From assembly GCF_004682045.1 (NCBI RefSeq), contig NZ_QUZT01000019.1:34883-98882 (forward strand): 64,000 bases of DNA, written 5' to 3'. This document shows, piece after piece, positions 43,739-51,964 of the stretch. The notes below the pieces were generated by a model. That model saw only the letters and a program-made list of their open reading frames with translations, was not told the origin of the DNA and ran no database searches. Origin of the DNA: Pseudomonas nabeulensis (GTDB taxonomy: Bacteria > Pseudomonadota > Gammaproteobacteria > Pseudomonadales > Pseudomonadaceae). Position numbers and translations under genes: made by a program. Numbering within the stretch: the first letter of the stretch is position 1; each line of letters opens with the position of its first letter.

Positions 43739-44286
43739 ACATGAGCTATACGGACATTCCAGCTGGTAACGCGATCCCCGATGACTTTTTCACCGTTATC
43801 GAGATTCCTGCAAACCACTCTCCGATCAAATACGAAGTAGACAAGCCAAGTGGGCAGCTCTTCGTCGACCGCTTCCTCAGCACACCAATGTTCTATCCGG
43901 CCAATTACGGGTTTATTCCGAACACGCTAAGCGATGATGGCGATCCACTGGACGTACTGGTGGTCTGCCCCTATCCGGTCTCTCCTGGCGTTGTCATTCG
44001 CAGTCGTCCGGTTGGCGTGATGTACATGACAGACGAAGCAGGCGCCGATGCCAAAGTAATCGCTGTTCCTCATGACAAACTCAGCTCGATGTACAACGAT
44101 ATCAAGGAGTGCGAGGACCTTCCCGCACTTCTGCTTGCGCAGATCCAGCATTTCTTTGAGAACTACAAGGCGTTGGAACCGGGTAAGTGGGTGAAGATGG
44201 GGCGCTGGGGTAGCGCAGATGAGGCTAGGGAAGAAATCCGCAGGTCAGTAGCAGCCTACGTTCCAAAAAGCCTGGTGTCTCACTAG
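43735..44286 (+). CDS. ppa: Inorganic pyrophosphatase, family I
   Basis: Hydrolyses pyrophosphate to phosphate in the cytoplasm. The 183-residue protein has the family I signature [16 protein letters not shown] with the metal-binding aspartates, the substrate-binding [16 protein letters not shown] and the [20 protein letters not shown] ending. Pyrophosphatase is a classic target of fluoride inhibition, so an extra copy on a fluoride-riboswitch operon would supply replacement activity. It starts within the DUF190 stop (ATGA) and ends 13 bp from the convergent tnpC. Confidence 0.95.
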   Translation: MNMSYTDIPAGNAIPDDFFTVIEIPANHSPIKYEVDKPSGQLFVDRFLSTPMFYPANYGFIPNTLSDDGDPLDVLVVCPYPVSPGVVIRSRPVGVMYMTDEAGADAKVIAVPHDKLSSMYNDIKECEDLPALLLAQIQHFFENYKALEPGKWVKMGRWGSADEAREEIRRSVAAYVPKSLVSH

Positions 44287-44299
44287 AAAATCTGGACTG

Positions 44300-45826
44300 T
44301 TAGATGTGACCCCACTTATGCGGGAGTAGCTCAGTAATCTCACTCGCCCGCTGTGTCGGCAGGCGGGTGAGGACGTCCTTCAGGTATGCATATGGATCAT
44401 GCCCATTGAGCCGTGCCGTCTGAATCAAACTCATGATTGCAGCCGCACGTTTACCACTGCGTAGCGAGCCTGCGAACAACCAGTTCGAGCGCCCAAGTGC
44501 CCACGGCCGGATTTGATTCTCGCACCAATTATTATCGATGGGCACAGCACCGTCATTGAGATAGCGCGTCAGCGCTATCCACCGCTTTAGGCTGTAATCC
44601 AACGCCTTGGCGATGGCCGATCCCTCAGGCACAAGCTGCCTCTGGGCGATCATCCAGGTATGAAGTGCATCGATGATCGGCGTTGCTTTCTCTCGCCGTA
44701 TTCGCTGCCGGTCACCTGATCTAAGTTCGCGAACCTCTCGCTCCACTTCGTACAAAGCTGCAATGTAGTGCAGCGCTTTTTCGGCAATCTGGCTTTTGTT
44801 GGTCGCGTGCAAGTCGAAGAACTTGCGGCGTGCATGGGCCATGCAGCCGATCTCCGTGACGCCCAGTTCAAAGCCTGCCTTGTAGCCAGCGAAGTCGTCG
44901 CAGACCAGCTTACCGCTCCAGTGGCCAAGGAAGGCTCGGGCATGTTCGCCAGCACGGCTCGGACTGAAGTCATAAACGACCGCCGCCAGATCGGAGAACT
45001 GGCTGGTGGCATAAGCCCAGACATAAGCGCGGTGAGTTTTCTTCGCGCCAGGTGTCAGCATTTGTACCGGGGTCTCGTCGGCGTGGACGACGCCATGCGT
45101 CAGCACGGCTTCGCGCAGCGCATCAACCAGCGGCTGTAATTGCACGCCGCAGTTGCCCACCCACTGCGCCAAGGTCGAACGGGCGATGGGCAGCCCGGCG
45201 CGGCCAAAGATTTTCTCTTGGCGATAAAGCGGCAGATGGTCGGCGAACTTAGCCACCATGACGTGGGCCAGCAGACCCGCCGTCGGGATGCCTTTGTCGA
45301 TGACGTGGGCCGGTACCGGCGCTTGTATCAATGTTTCGCACTGTTCGCAGGCCCACTTCCCACGAATGTGGCGCTCGACGGTGAACACGCCGGGCGTGTA
45401 GTCGAGCTTTTCGCTGGCATCTTCGCCGATGCGCTTGAGGGCGCAGCCGCACCGGCAGTGGCTGTTTTCTGGTTCGTGATGGATCAGTTTGCGAGGGAAC
45501 TGCGGTGGCAGCGCAGCACGCTTGGGTTGCAGGCGCACTTTGGCTTCGACAGGCGCGGGTTGCAGCGCTTCAAGCTCAGCTTCAATGGCGGCGATGTCCG
45601 TGTTGATCAAGTCGTCAAGCAAGCTGGCTTGATCCGGTCTCATCTGCTCGCTGCGCTTGGCAAACTTGAAGCGTTTGAGCAGCGCGATTTCGTGGGCTAG
45701 CTTCTCGTTGACCGACTTGTGATGGGTGATTTGCTTGTCCATCGTCTCGACGCACTGAATCAACTGCGCCGCCAAGGCACGCAGTTCTTCAGGGTTTAAT
45801 TGATCGAGATTAGGATGCGAAGTCAT
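44300..45826 (-). CDS. tnpC: IS66-family transposase TnpC
   Basis: The DDE transposase of the IS66-type transposon, 508 residues starting MTSHPNLDQLNPEELRALAA. It has the N-terminal coiled coil, a zinc-finger-like segment HCRCGCALKRIGED ... KWACEQCETLIQAP, and a DDE core with VHADETPVQML, LVCDDFAGYKAGFE and the C-terminal IDNNWCENQIRPWALGRSNW. It looks intact. The longer frame to 45952 reads upstream of the ATG and was not used. Confidence 0.94.
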   Translation of the reverse strand: MTSHPNLDQLNPEELRALAAQLIQCVETMDKQITHHKSVNEKLAHEIALLKRFKFAKRSEQMRPDQASLLDDLINTDIAAIEAELEALQPAPVEAKVRLQPKRAALPPQFPRKLIHHEPENSHCRCGCALKRIGEDASEKLDYTPGVFTVERHIRGKWACEQCETLIQAPVPAHVIDKGIPTAGLLAHVMVAKFADHLPLYRQEKIFGRAGLPIARSTLAQWVGNCGVQLQPLVDALREAVLTHGVVHADETPVQMLTPGAKKTHRAYVWAYATSQFSDLAAVVYDFSPSRAGEHARAFLGHWSGKLVCDDFAGYKAGFELGVTEIGCMAHARRKFFDLHATNKSQIAEKALHYIAALYEVEREVRELRSGDRQRIRREKATPIIDALHTWMIAQRQLVPEGSAIAKALDYSLKRWIALTRYLNDGAVPIDNNWCENQIRPWALGRSNWLFAGSLRSGKRAAAIMSLIQTARLNGHDPYAYLKDVLTRLPTQRASEITELLPHKWGHI

Positions 45827-45909
45827 GCCGCCGATTTTGCCAGAGAGGGCAAGTAGCGGCGATAGACTAATGGGCCAATTGCGCTGGCAAGCGCGCCATA
45901 GCAGACGAG

Positions 45910-46245
45910 TTAGAGCACCGTGATGGCTCCTCCGGAACCGACGCGTTGCCAAGGTAAGCCTAGCACTAAGGCTTGAAGTTGCTCTGCATCCAACTCAACT
46001 TCAGAACCGTGCCGCACGCCTGGCCAAAAGAAACGACCTTGATTCAAGCGCCGGGCAGCCAACCAAATCCCCACACCGTCATGCACCAGCACTTTCATAC
46101 GATTGGCGCGGCGGTTGGCGAAAAGATAAGCACAGTGCGGCTTCGCCGCACCGAAGACCGCCACGACTCGCGCCAGAGCGGTTTCAGTGCCGGCGCGCAT
46201 GTCCATGGGCTCGATGGCGAGCCAGATGGTGTCGATGCGGATCAT
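45910..46245 (-). CDS. tnpB: IS66-family protein TnpB
   Basis: A 111-residue accessory transposition protein of the IS66 family (Orf2, the KH-like TnpB not related to the RNA-guided nuclease). It starts MIRIDTIWLAIEPMDMRAGT and has HCAYLFANRRANRMKVLVHDG and the VGIWLAARRLNQGRFFWP motif. The ATG overlaps the tnpA stop (ATGA); 83 bp separate it from tnpC. Confidence 0.93.
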   Translation of the reverse strand: MIRIDTIWLAIEPMDMRAGTETALARVVAVFGAAKPHCAYLFANRRANRMKVLVHDGVGIWLAARRLNQGRFFWPGVRHGSEVELDAEQLQALVLGLPWQRVGSGGAITVL

Positions 46246-46574
46246 CGCAGCAGGTCTCGCAGGAAAGCGGAACATGTCGCTGCATTTTCTGCTGGCCAGC
46301 TCACCACGACTACGCCTTTTGAATGAGGCACTTCGATTCGAATCGTGGCCGGAAGAACTTGAGGGGCCGCTGTCGAAGACAATGTCTTGACCGGAATAAA
46401 AGCAGTTTGCAGTGCCAGGTTTTTCTGCCCATGCACCCGAATCCATTTATGGACGAGGTTGGCATTGAGGTTGTGGGTCAAGGCGACATTGGCAATCGAG
46501 GTGTCAGCCTGCGCACACTCGGCGATGACCTGGGCTTTAAAGGAGTTGGAATAGGAACGGCGTTCTGGTGGCAT
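46242..46574 (-). CDS. tnpA: IS66-family protein TnpA
   Basis: A 110-residue helix-turn-helix protein, start MPPERRSYSNSFKAQVIAEC, with TSIANVALTHNLNANLVHKW as the HTH, the usual TnpA of IS66 elements. An upstream in-frame ATG at 46610 would begin within sequence flanking the IS150-like insertion; that insertion separates tnpA from the transposon end and may have removed its native promoter. Confidence 0.92.
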   Translation of the reverse strand: MPPERRSYSNSFKAQVIAECAQADTSIANVALTHNLNANLVHKWIRVHGQKNLALQTAFIPVKTLSSTAAPQVLPATIRIEVPHSKGVVVVSWPAENAATCSAFLRDLLR

Positions 46575-46659
46575 GGGCGTCCGCTTAAAAAGGCTAAAAA
46601 TGGTGTCCACTTAAATTGATCTGACCCCGAAATGTTGGACATCAACATTGAGGGGTGTC

Positions 46660-47196
46660 ATGAAAAAGTACACAGAGCAGGCGAAATTGTCGGTTGTTGA
46701 AGATTACTGTTCGGGTAGCGCAGGTCACAGAGAGGTCGCGCATCGTCACGGGGTCAATGCTTCTTCGCTTCGAAAGTGGATTGCGGCATATCAGGCGCTT
46801 GGTGCCGCAGGCCTCAAAAGTAAGAGAAAGAAGAACTACAGCCCTGAGTTCAAGCTGAATGTATTGCAGCGCATGCGAGAGGAAGAGCTGTCCTATCGCC
46901 AAGTCGCTGCTCTGTTTGATATCCGGAAATCCGACATCATTGGCGAATGGGAGCGCAGGTATGATGAAGGCGGTTTGGAGGCCTTGTCCCGGCAGCCAGG
47001 AAGCGGACTTCACAAAAAAATGACAAACCCCATCCCGTCCATTCAGCTTGAATCTTCGGACGATGAAGCTCGTACGCGTGATGATTTGCTGGCCGAATTG
47101 AGCCAGTTGCGGATGGAAATTGCTTATTTAAAAAAGCTCGATGCCTTGGTTCAAGCGAAGGAACGATCAGCGCAGCGGAAAAAGCGAAAATCGTGA
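46660..47196 (+). CDS. IS150-group transposase OrfA
   Basis: Helix-turn-helix protein of 178 residues with two HTH repeats (SAGHREVAHRHGVNASSLRK and YRQVAALFDIRKSDIIGEWE) and a C-terminal leucine-zipper segment (LLAELSQLRMEIAYLKKLDA). Start ATG at 46660 after GAGGGG. The A-rich CGGAAAAAGCGAAAA near the end, just before orfB, is a likely -1 frameshift site that makes the OrfAB fusion transposase. Confidence 0.92.
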   Translation: MKKYTEQAKLSVVEDYCSGSAGHREVAHRHGVNASSLRKWIAAYQALGAAGLKSKRKKNYSPEFKLNVLQRMREEELSYRQVAALFDIRKSDIIGEWERRYDEGGLEALSRQPGSGLHKKMTNPIPSIQLESSDDEARTRDDLLAELSQLRMEIAYLKKLDALVQAKERSAQRKKRKS

Positions 47197-48029
47197 TTGA
47201 ACTGAGGCAGGAGCACCCTCTGGAAGGCCTTCTGAAATTGGCTGGCCTGGCCCGTAGCACTTTTTACTATCAACAAAAGGTGCAGCAATCCGTTGATAAA
47301 TACGCGGTGCTGAAATCCAGGATTTGCTCAATTTTCGACGAGCACAAGGGCCGATATGGCTATCGCCGTATCACTGCTGCGGTTCGGCGAGCTGGCCATC
47401 TCGTGAACCACAAGACTGTTCAGCGCCTCATGGGCGAGCTTCAGTTGAAAAGCCGTGTGCGCATAAAGAAATACCGGGCCTACAGAGGCGAAGAGGGTCA
47501 GGTAGCGCCGAACCTGCTGAAACGGAAGTTTGATGCCAAACGACCGAACCAGAAATGGGTAACCGATGTGACGGAGTTTCGGGTCGGTGGGCAGAAGCTT
47601 TATCTCTCGCCGATCCTTGACCTCTATAACGGCGAAATAATCGCCTTCAAGACCGCGAGGCGCCCGCTGTTCGACATGGTTGGTGCGATGCTACGGCAAG
47701 CTTTTGAGAGACTGCGGCCACGCGATAAACCAATCTTGCATTCCGACCAGGGATGGCAGTACCGGATGCCTATCTACCGCCGCGTGCTGAACGAGCGCGC
47801 GGTAAAGCCAAGCATGTCCCGCAAAGGAAATTGCTATGACAATGCGGCTATGGAAAGCTTTTTTGGCACGTTGAAATCCGAGTTCTTTTACCTGAACAAA
47901 TTCAATAGTCTCGATGAGCTTGAAGCAGGTATAGAGGGCTACATACACTACTACAATCATTCGCGAATCAGGCTGAAGCTAAGTGGCCTGAGCCCTGTGG
48001 AATACAGGACTCAAGCTCGGCGGGCATAG
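47193..48029 (+). CDS. IS150-group transposase OrfB (DDE integrase core)
   Basis: The catalytic half, 278 residues, with an HTH_21 region (HKGRYGYRRITAAVRRAGH) and the DDE triad in WVTDVTEFRVGG, HSDQGWQYR and AAMESFFGTLKSE. Complete, ending in GLSPVEYRTQ as usual. Frame -1 relative to orfA; made as a fusion by frameshifting, with the GTG at 47193 as nominal start. The element seems functional. Confidence 0.93.
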   Translation: MIELRQEHPLEGLLKLAGLARSTFYYQQKVQQSVDKYAVLKSRICSIFDEHKGRYGYRRITAAVRRAGHLVNHKTVQRLMGELQLKSRVRIKKYRAYRGEEGQVAPNLLKRKFDAKRPNQKWVTDVTEFRVGGQKLYLSPILDLYNGEIIAFKTARRPLFDMVGAMLRQAFERLRPRDKPILHSDQGWQYRMPIYRRVLNERAVKPSMSRKGNCYDNAAMESFFGTLKSEFFYLNKFNSLDELEAGIEGYIHYYNHSRIRLKLSGLSPVEYRTQARRA

Positions 48030-48122
48030 AAGGCGTCCAACATTTCGGGGTCAGATCAAATTTAGGTGGACACCATCGCCTTAAGCGACGGCATCAGGAA
48101 GGTGTGTTGCCCGGACGGTTAC

Positions 48123-48130
48123 AGCTCAGC
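48123..48130. repeat. Right 8-bp target-site duplication AGCTCAGC
   Basis: Second copy of the duplication flanking the IS66-type transposon; the GNAT reading frame resumes within it. Confidence 0.9.
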
Positions 48131-48495
48131 TGTCTAACGCTATTGCTCAACGATTCGACTCGACGGTTGTCGAGACCGAGAACAGCGTCGTCGGCTTTGC
48201 TAACTTTCAACGGGCTAAAACGGGTGGGGTGTGCTGTATCGGCAATGTCATCGTTGCCCAAGAGGCACGAGGAAAGGGGGTGGCGACCTTCATCGTGGAG
48301 ACGATGACAGCTCTGGCGTTCGACCACTACGACGCCACAGAGGTGCAGATCTCGTGCTTCAACGAAAATACAGCAGGCTTGCTGCTTTATCCAAAACTGG
48401 GCTTCTTACCATTTGCCGTCGAAGAGCGAATTTCCCAAGATAGTCGTAGATCAGCACTCATCCATATGGCCCGCAGCAGAGCGGCCCGACCATAA
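48131..48495 (+). pseudogene. 3' part of the split GNAT acetyltransferase gene
   Basis: About 120 codons in frame with the 5' part at 42484-42607 once the transposon is removed. It holds the GNAT core: VCCIGNVIVAQEARGKGVAT (strand beta4 and the acetyl-CoA pyrophosphate loop, Q/R-x-x-G-x-G/A) and NTAGLLLYPKLGF. No start codon of its own with a good ribosome site is apparent. The acceptor substrate is not predictable. Confidence 0.85.
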
Positions 48496-48821
48496 CTCAT
48501 ATTGAAAGCCCGCTTAATGCAGCTGCTTTCAGGTATTCAGTTGGTTGCTTTGGTTCAGGTGTGTCAGTGCTGAATGGGCAGCGCTGTGCAGCCTCGAGAT
48601 CTAGGGGGGAATTACCGGACGCTTACTTTTTTAGCTACCCTCGCTTACCTCAAACAGGAGAGACGAACAGCGCACATGTTTGAGACTGACCCTAAATGGC
48701 GGGAAGACGATTTCGGGCTGTCCGCCAAGAATGACTTTTTCCGTGGCAGGCACTGACTGACAGCCATGGTCAGGTCGTCTATGTATGTCGCCCGGACGAT
48801 TAGAGTCAGCTGGAGCAGAAT
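48496..48821. other. 326-bp stretch without a convincing gene
   Basis: Between the GNAT fragment and the convergent methyltransferase gene. A 26-codon frame at 48676-48756 (MFETDPKWREDDFGLSAKND...) follows CAGGAG by 14 bp; it is too short to classify. No terminator with a U-tract was identified. Confidence 0.35.
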
Positions 48822-49871
48822 TCATTGATGCAGGTGCTGCTCGTAGGCCCTGACATGGCTCATGAGGCTCTGACCAATCACTTCTCCTAGACGCACCGGT
48901 ACCGCGTTGCCAATCATGCGACCCACCGCCTTGAAAGTGATTCTATCTGGAGGCATGAATTCATAGTTTCGTGGAAATGATTGAAGAATCGCCGCCTCGC
49001 GCAGGGAAAGCGCTCTCGCTTGCTCATAGTGACCAAAACGACCATTTCCGAAACCGTAGCAAAGGGTGGTCATTGTGGGGCTAGGCTTATTCCTACTCAT
49101 CCTACCGTAGACGCTAGCGTAAGTCTTGCCGCTAGGTTTGCGGTGGCAATCAGCAACTAGGTGAGGCGGCCAATCCCGCCATGTACCGCCTTCACGGGAG
49201 TTGAGGATTCTTTGCAAATTGATAGGGGTGAGTGTAGCTGCGCGATGCATAGGATCATGCGGGTCGCAGTCGCCTGCAGCAATTCTGGGCAAGTCACCTA
49301 TCATTTCCTGAACGGAGACTGGTGCATCCCTGTGAGTCGGCTCAATTAGCTTGATAGGGCCGAGTTTTGAGGCCAGAAGCACGTGACGCCTGCGTAGCTG
49401 AGGCAGACCATATTCAACACATGCCACGGGCTCGGCCCAAACCTTATAACCCTGAGTTTCAAGGTTCTTCACGAAGTCATCGTAGACCTCATGTTTTGTC
49501 ACATCCGGTACATTTTCCATGGTCACAAGTTCCGGCTGCAACTCCCTAATCAACCGTGCGAAGTGGTACAGAAGCGGCCACTTGCTGTCAGCGCTCGTGT
49601 CCCTCCCCTGATTATAGGTTGAGAAGGGCTGGCATGGCGCGCAGCCTGCGAGCAGGCGGTAGCGCCCATCGACTCGTGGATACCAAGCTTCAAGCTGTTC
49701 TTTGGATAGGCTTTTAACGTCCTGATCAACGAAAACGGCCTGGTTGTTCACTTCGTAGGCGTGCCTACACTGTGCCTCAATATCGTAGCCAGCATGTACT
49801 TCGATACCGGCTTGTCGCATGCCCGCAGTCAGGCCGCCAGCACCACAGAAGAGGTCAACTGCATCAATCAT
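48822..49871 (-). CDS. DNA (cytosine-5) methyltransferase
   Basis: A 349-residue SAM-dependent C5 methyltransferase. Motif I VDLFCGAGGLTAGMRQAGI, motif IV with the catalytic Cys in GCAPCQPFSTYNQG, motif VI ENVPD in LVTMENVPDV, motif VIII QLRRRHVLLAS and motifs IX-X RMIGNAVPVRLGEVIG are all present. The variable target-recognition region is about 215-290. Its start overlaps the preceding small gene (ATGA). It is the last gene of the sigma-54-type operon and has no cognate endonuclease beside it, so it may mark self DNA for that system. Confidence 0.92.
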   Translation of the reverse strand: MIDAVDLFCGAGGLTAGMRQAGIEVHAGYDIEAQCRHAYEVNNQAVFVDQDVKSLSKEQLEAWYPRVDGRYRLLAGCAPCQPFSTYNQGRDTSADSKWPLLYHFARLIRELQPELVTMENVPDVTKHEVYDDFVKNLETQGYKVWAEPVACVEYGLPQLRRRHVLLASKLGPIKLIEPTHRDAPVSVQEMIGDLPRIAAGDCDPHDPMHRAATLTPINLQRILNSREGGTWRDWPPHLVADCHRKPSGKTYASVYGRMSRNKPSPTMTTLCYGFGNGRFGHYEQARALSLREAAILQSFPRNYEFMPPDRITFKAVGRMIGNAVPVRLGEVIGQSLMSHVRAYEQHLHQ

Positions 49872-50248
49872 TGGTCTGTCTTCTTTTGGGCGAAACGCAT
49901 TTTATGTACTTTTTGCTGCAAGTCGAGCTTCGTCTCCTTCGGGTAAGCCCACCCATCTTGGATGCGGAACATAACTTCGTCTTTCAAAAGGACTTGTTCT
50001 GGGTACTCGGTGATTCGGTAGCCCAAAAAACTTGTGACCTCTAGCTCCAAATATTCAATGATCTCTACTTCCCAAGCGAAGAGCCCGTGCTGGGTTTCAA
50101 TCGAGAAAGGTATGATCGTCTTGGCCCAATCGTTACCAGAGCGTTCACCGTCAACGCTTTCGTGTTGCTCGATGCCTTCGGCCATAATTGGGTACTGCTC
50201 TCCGCCGTTTAGGTAGCTGCCATCAGAACAGATCTCAATCCAATACAT
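49868..50248 (-). CDS. Unknown 126-residue protein coupled to the methyltransferase
   Basis: Not recognised. An acidic, soluble protein starting MYWIEICSDGSYLNGGEQYP with probable beta strands (AWEVEIIEYLELEVTSFLGY) and a lysine-rich C-terminal helix. Its stop overlaps the methyltransferase start by 4 bp, implying coupled translation. 120 bp separate it from the regulator gene upstream. It could be a partner or inhibitor of the methyltransferase. Confidence 0.7.
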   Translation of the reverse strand: MYWIEICSDGSYLNGGEQYPIMAEGIEQHESVDGERSGNDWAKTIIPFSIETQHGLFAWEVEIIEYLELEVTSFLGYRITEYPEQVLLKDEVMFRIQDGWAYPKETKLDLQQKVHKMRFAQKKTDQ

Positions 50249-50368
50249 TTTTGAATCATCCTTGGTTCTCGTTGTGAGCGATGATCGATCACATGGCGCG
50301 TTACGTCAATTGCCAATCTCGACCTCAACGGTGCCAGCAATCTTGTACATGGTGCTATGCGTGGCTGA

Positions 50369-51964
50369 TCATTTGTCAGACTCTTTGTCTAGCAGCGTTT
50401 CGAGTCTGTTTTCGAAGGTCTTGCGTGGCAGACCCAACAGTTTCGCAGCTTCTGTTTTGCTGTTCCCAGTTCTTTGCAGAGCTGCGCGGAACCAGGCTAA
50501 TTCCTGGGTCGCTAACCTGACTCGGATATTGACGGGCAACTGAAGTGTTAGCGAGGTGAGGTCAATCTCATGCTCAATTGAGGAACTCTGCTCGGGGAGC
50601 GCCGAAGTTGCTTGGTTCAATACCTCATCCTGATCACATCCGGCTGCAAGGGCGGCGAGCAGGTGAAAGGCTACACGTTGTAAGTCCCGAAAATTGCCTG
50701 GTAGGGTGTGTTTCTGCAACTGTCGCAACAGGGCCGGGTGGTCGGAGTATTGGCGCCAGCCTTCCACAGAAATGCCGACTGACTTGACCGCGCTTTCAAG
50801 AGTTTTAGCCCAGAAGTGAGGGATATCCTCTATGCACTCCCTCAGTGCAGGAACTCGCAAGATGAAGGTGCCGACTCGGTCAAAAAAATCCGGGTCAAGC
50901 AGTTCAGCCTGCAATCGACCCAGGCTGCAATTGGTCGCACAAATCAGGCGAAAGTTGGAATGTTGCGTTTGTGTTCCACCAATGCGTTGGAAGCCTCTTC
51001 CTTCTAAAGCCGCCATGAGCATGCGCTGAGTGTCACGATCAAGGTCTGCAATTTCGTCGAAGAATAGAGAGTCACCATTGGCCTGTTCAAGAAGCCCCTT
51101 GTGCAACTCTACGGCCCCTGTGAAAGCACCTTTTTCGTAGCCGAACAGCTTGGCTTGAGCCAGTTGCGGATTGACCCGGAACTGACCGCACACCACGGAG
51201 GGCCAATCCTTTACATCATCCTTCTGAAATTGGCTCATGGCTCGCAAAAGATTTGCCAGCGTGGTCTTTCCGGTTCCGCGCTCGCCCAGCAGCAACACTG
51301 GGACGCGCAAGGGCGCCCAGCGTTGAAGTAACTTCATCGCTTCTTGCAGAGCCGGGCTTTGTGCTCGCAATGGCTCAATGTTGTGCCCAGCATCGTCAAT
51401 ACCCGCGTGACCGGGCTGCGTCCTACGGTAGCGTTGAAGCCAAGTGTCGAGTTTGAAGGTCGTCACCTGTACCAGCGATTCGTATTTCTGCGCTTGGTCC
51501 TCCTTACGAGTCTGAATCAATTGCAGGGGGCCCTCCACGGCCCCAGTCGATCCTAGAGCCAGCCATACGGCGTGGCTGGCGGGAGTGCCTGGAGACAGAT
51601 GCAAAGTAATCAACGCCTCGGGATGTTTTGTACGGACCTGCCACAGCGCTTTCAGAGCGAAGTCGTAAATGGCGTCATGGTCCGTGGGCGAAGCGTTGGT
51701 GTCCCACTGGATGTCTATGATTTTTAGGTCTTTGGGGAACACCTTTTCGATGTCTTGCCGGGTTCTCTCCAGCGCCTTTTGGCCTGAGTCATTGTCTGGC
51801 GCGTTACGCCAGCACAGGTATACGCAGTCGAAACGTTGAGAGAGAGGCCACAACGAGCGAGGCCAAGAGGCGGGTCGTAACGCTGTGACGATCGGCGCTC
51901 CACCGTGGTTCATGCTGATCCAACTGAGCAGCACTTGAGGGAGCTTGCGTGCTGGCCGGCTCAT
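50369..51964 (-). CDS. Sigma-54-dependent activator with CARF-like sensor domain (RtcR-like)
   Basis: A 531-residue enhancer-binding protein. The N-terminal ~190 residues lack a receiver domain and look like the CARF-type ligand sensor of RtcR: LSWISMNHGGAP, FDCVYLCWRN and LHLSPGTPASHAVWLALGS. The AAA+ domain has Walker A LLGERGTGKTTLANLL near residue 227, the sigma-54-contacting GAFTGA loop in YEKGAFTGAVELHKG, and Walker B DSLFFDEIADLDRD. A Fis-type HTH ends the protein (NSKTEAAKLLGLPRKTFENR). It overlaps the PLD gene by 4 bp. A near-consensus sigma-54 promoter heads the same operon, so it probably activates its own operon on sensing a nucleotide or RNA-derived ligand. Confidence 0.9.
   Translation of the reverse strand: MSRPARKLPQVLLSWISMNHGGAPIVTALRPASWPRSLWPLSQRFDCVYLCWRNAPDNDSGQKALERTRQDIEKVFPKDLKIIDIQWDTNASPTDHDAIYDFALKALWQVRTKHPEALITLHLSPGTPASHAVWLALGSTGAVEGPLQLIQTRKEDQAQKYESLVQVTTFKLDTWLQRYRRTQPGHAGIDDAGHNIEPLRAQSPALQEAMKLLQRWAPLRVPVLLLGERGTGKTTLANLLRAMSQFQKDDVKDWPSVVCGQFRVNPQLAQAKLFGYEKGAFTGAVELHKGLLEQANGDSLFFDEIADLDRDTQRMLMAALEGRGFQRIGGTQTQHSNFRLICATNCSLGRLQAELLDPDFFDRVGTFILRVPALRECIEDIPHFWAKTLESAVKSVGISVEGWRQYSDHPALLRQLQKHTLPGNFRDLQRVAFHLLAALAAGCDQDEVLNQATSALPEQSSSIEHEIDLTSLTLQLPVNIRVRLATQELAWFRAALQRTGNSKTEAAKLLGLPRKTFENRLETLLDKESDK

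Larger units (their letters stand above)
46617..48058 (+). mobile_element. IS3-family (IS150 group) insertion sequence
   Basis: 1,442 bp bounded by inverted repeats TGATCTGACCCCGAAATG..., identical over 24 bp at both ends, with a 3-bp target duplication AAT (46614-46616 and 48059-48061). Contains overlapping orfA and orfB. It landed at the centre of a near-perfect 30-bp palindrome (arms TGGTGTCCACTTAAA / TTTAGGTGGACACCA) inside the IS66-type transposon. Confidence 0.92.
42608..48122. mobile_element. IS66-type transposon carrying a fluoride-resistance operon
   Basis: A 5,515-bp element with terminal inverted repeats starting GTAAGCGTCTG on the left and GTAACCGTCCG (complement) on the right, 13 of the first 19 positions matching, flanked by the perfect 8-bp duplication AGCTCAGC. 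It contains riboswitch-crcB-DUF190-ppa (plus strand) facing tnpC-tnpB-tnpA (minus). Only 13 bp separate the ppa and tnpC stop codons and no internal IS end lies between them, so the resistance genes are passengers of a single IS66 unit. An IS150-like element (46617-48058) was inserted later between tnpA and the right end. Confidence 0.88.

Noticed and set aside
44287..44299. A separate IS66 end between ppa and tnpC
   Set aside because: Only 13 bp separate the stop codons and no GTAAGCG-like repeat occurs; the ends with an 8-bp duplication are at 42608 and 48122.
48574..48756. 60-codon plus-strand frame between the GNAT fragment and the methyltransferase
   Set aside because: No recognisable domain, poor start context for the full frame; mentioned only as part of the gap.
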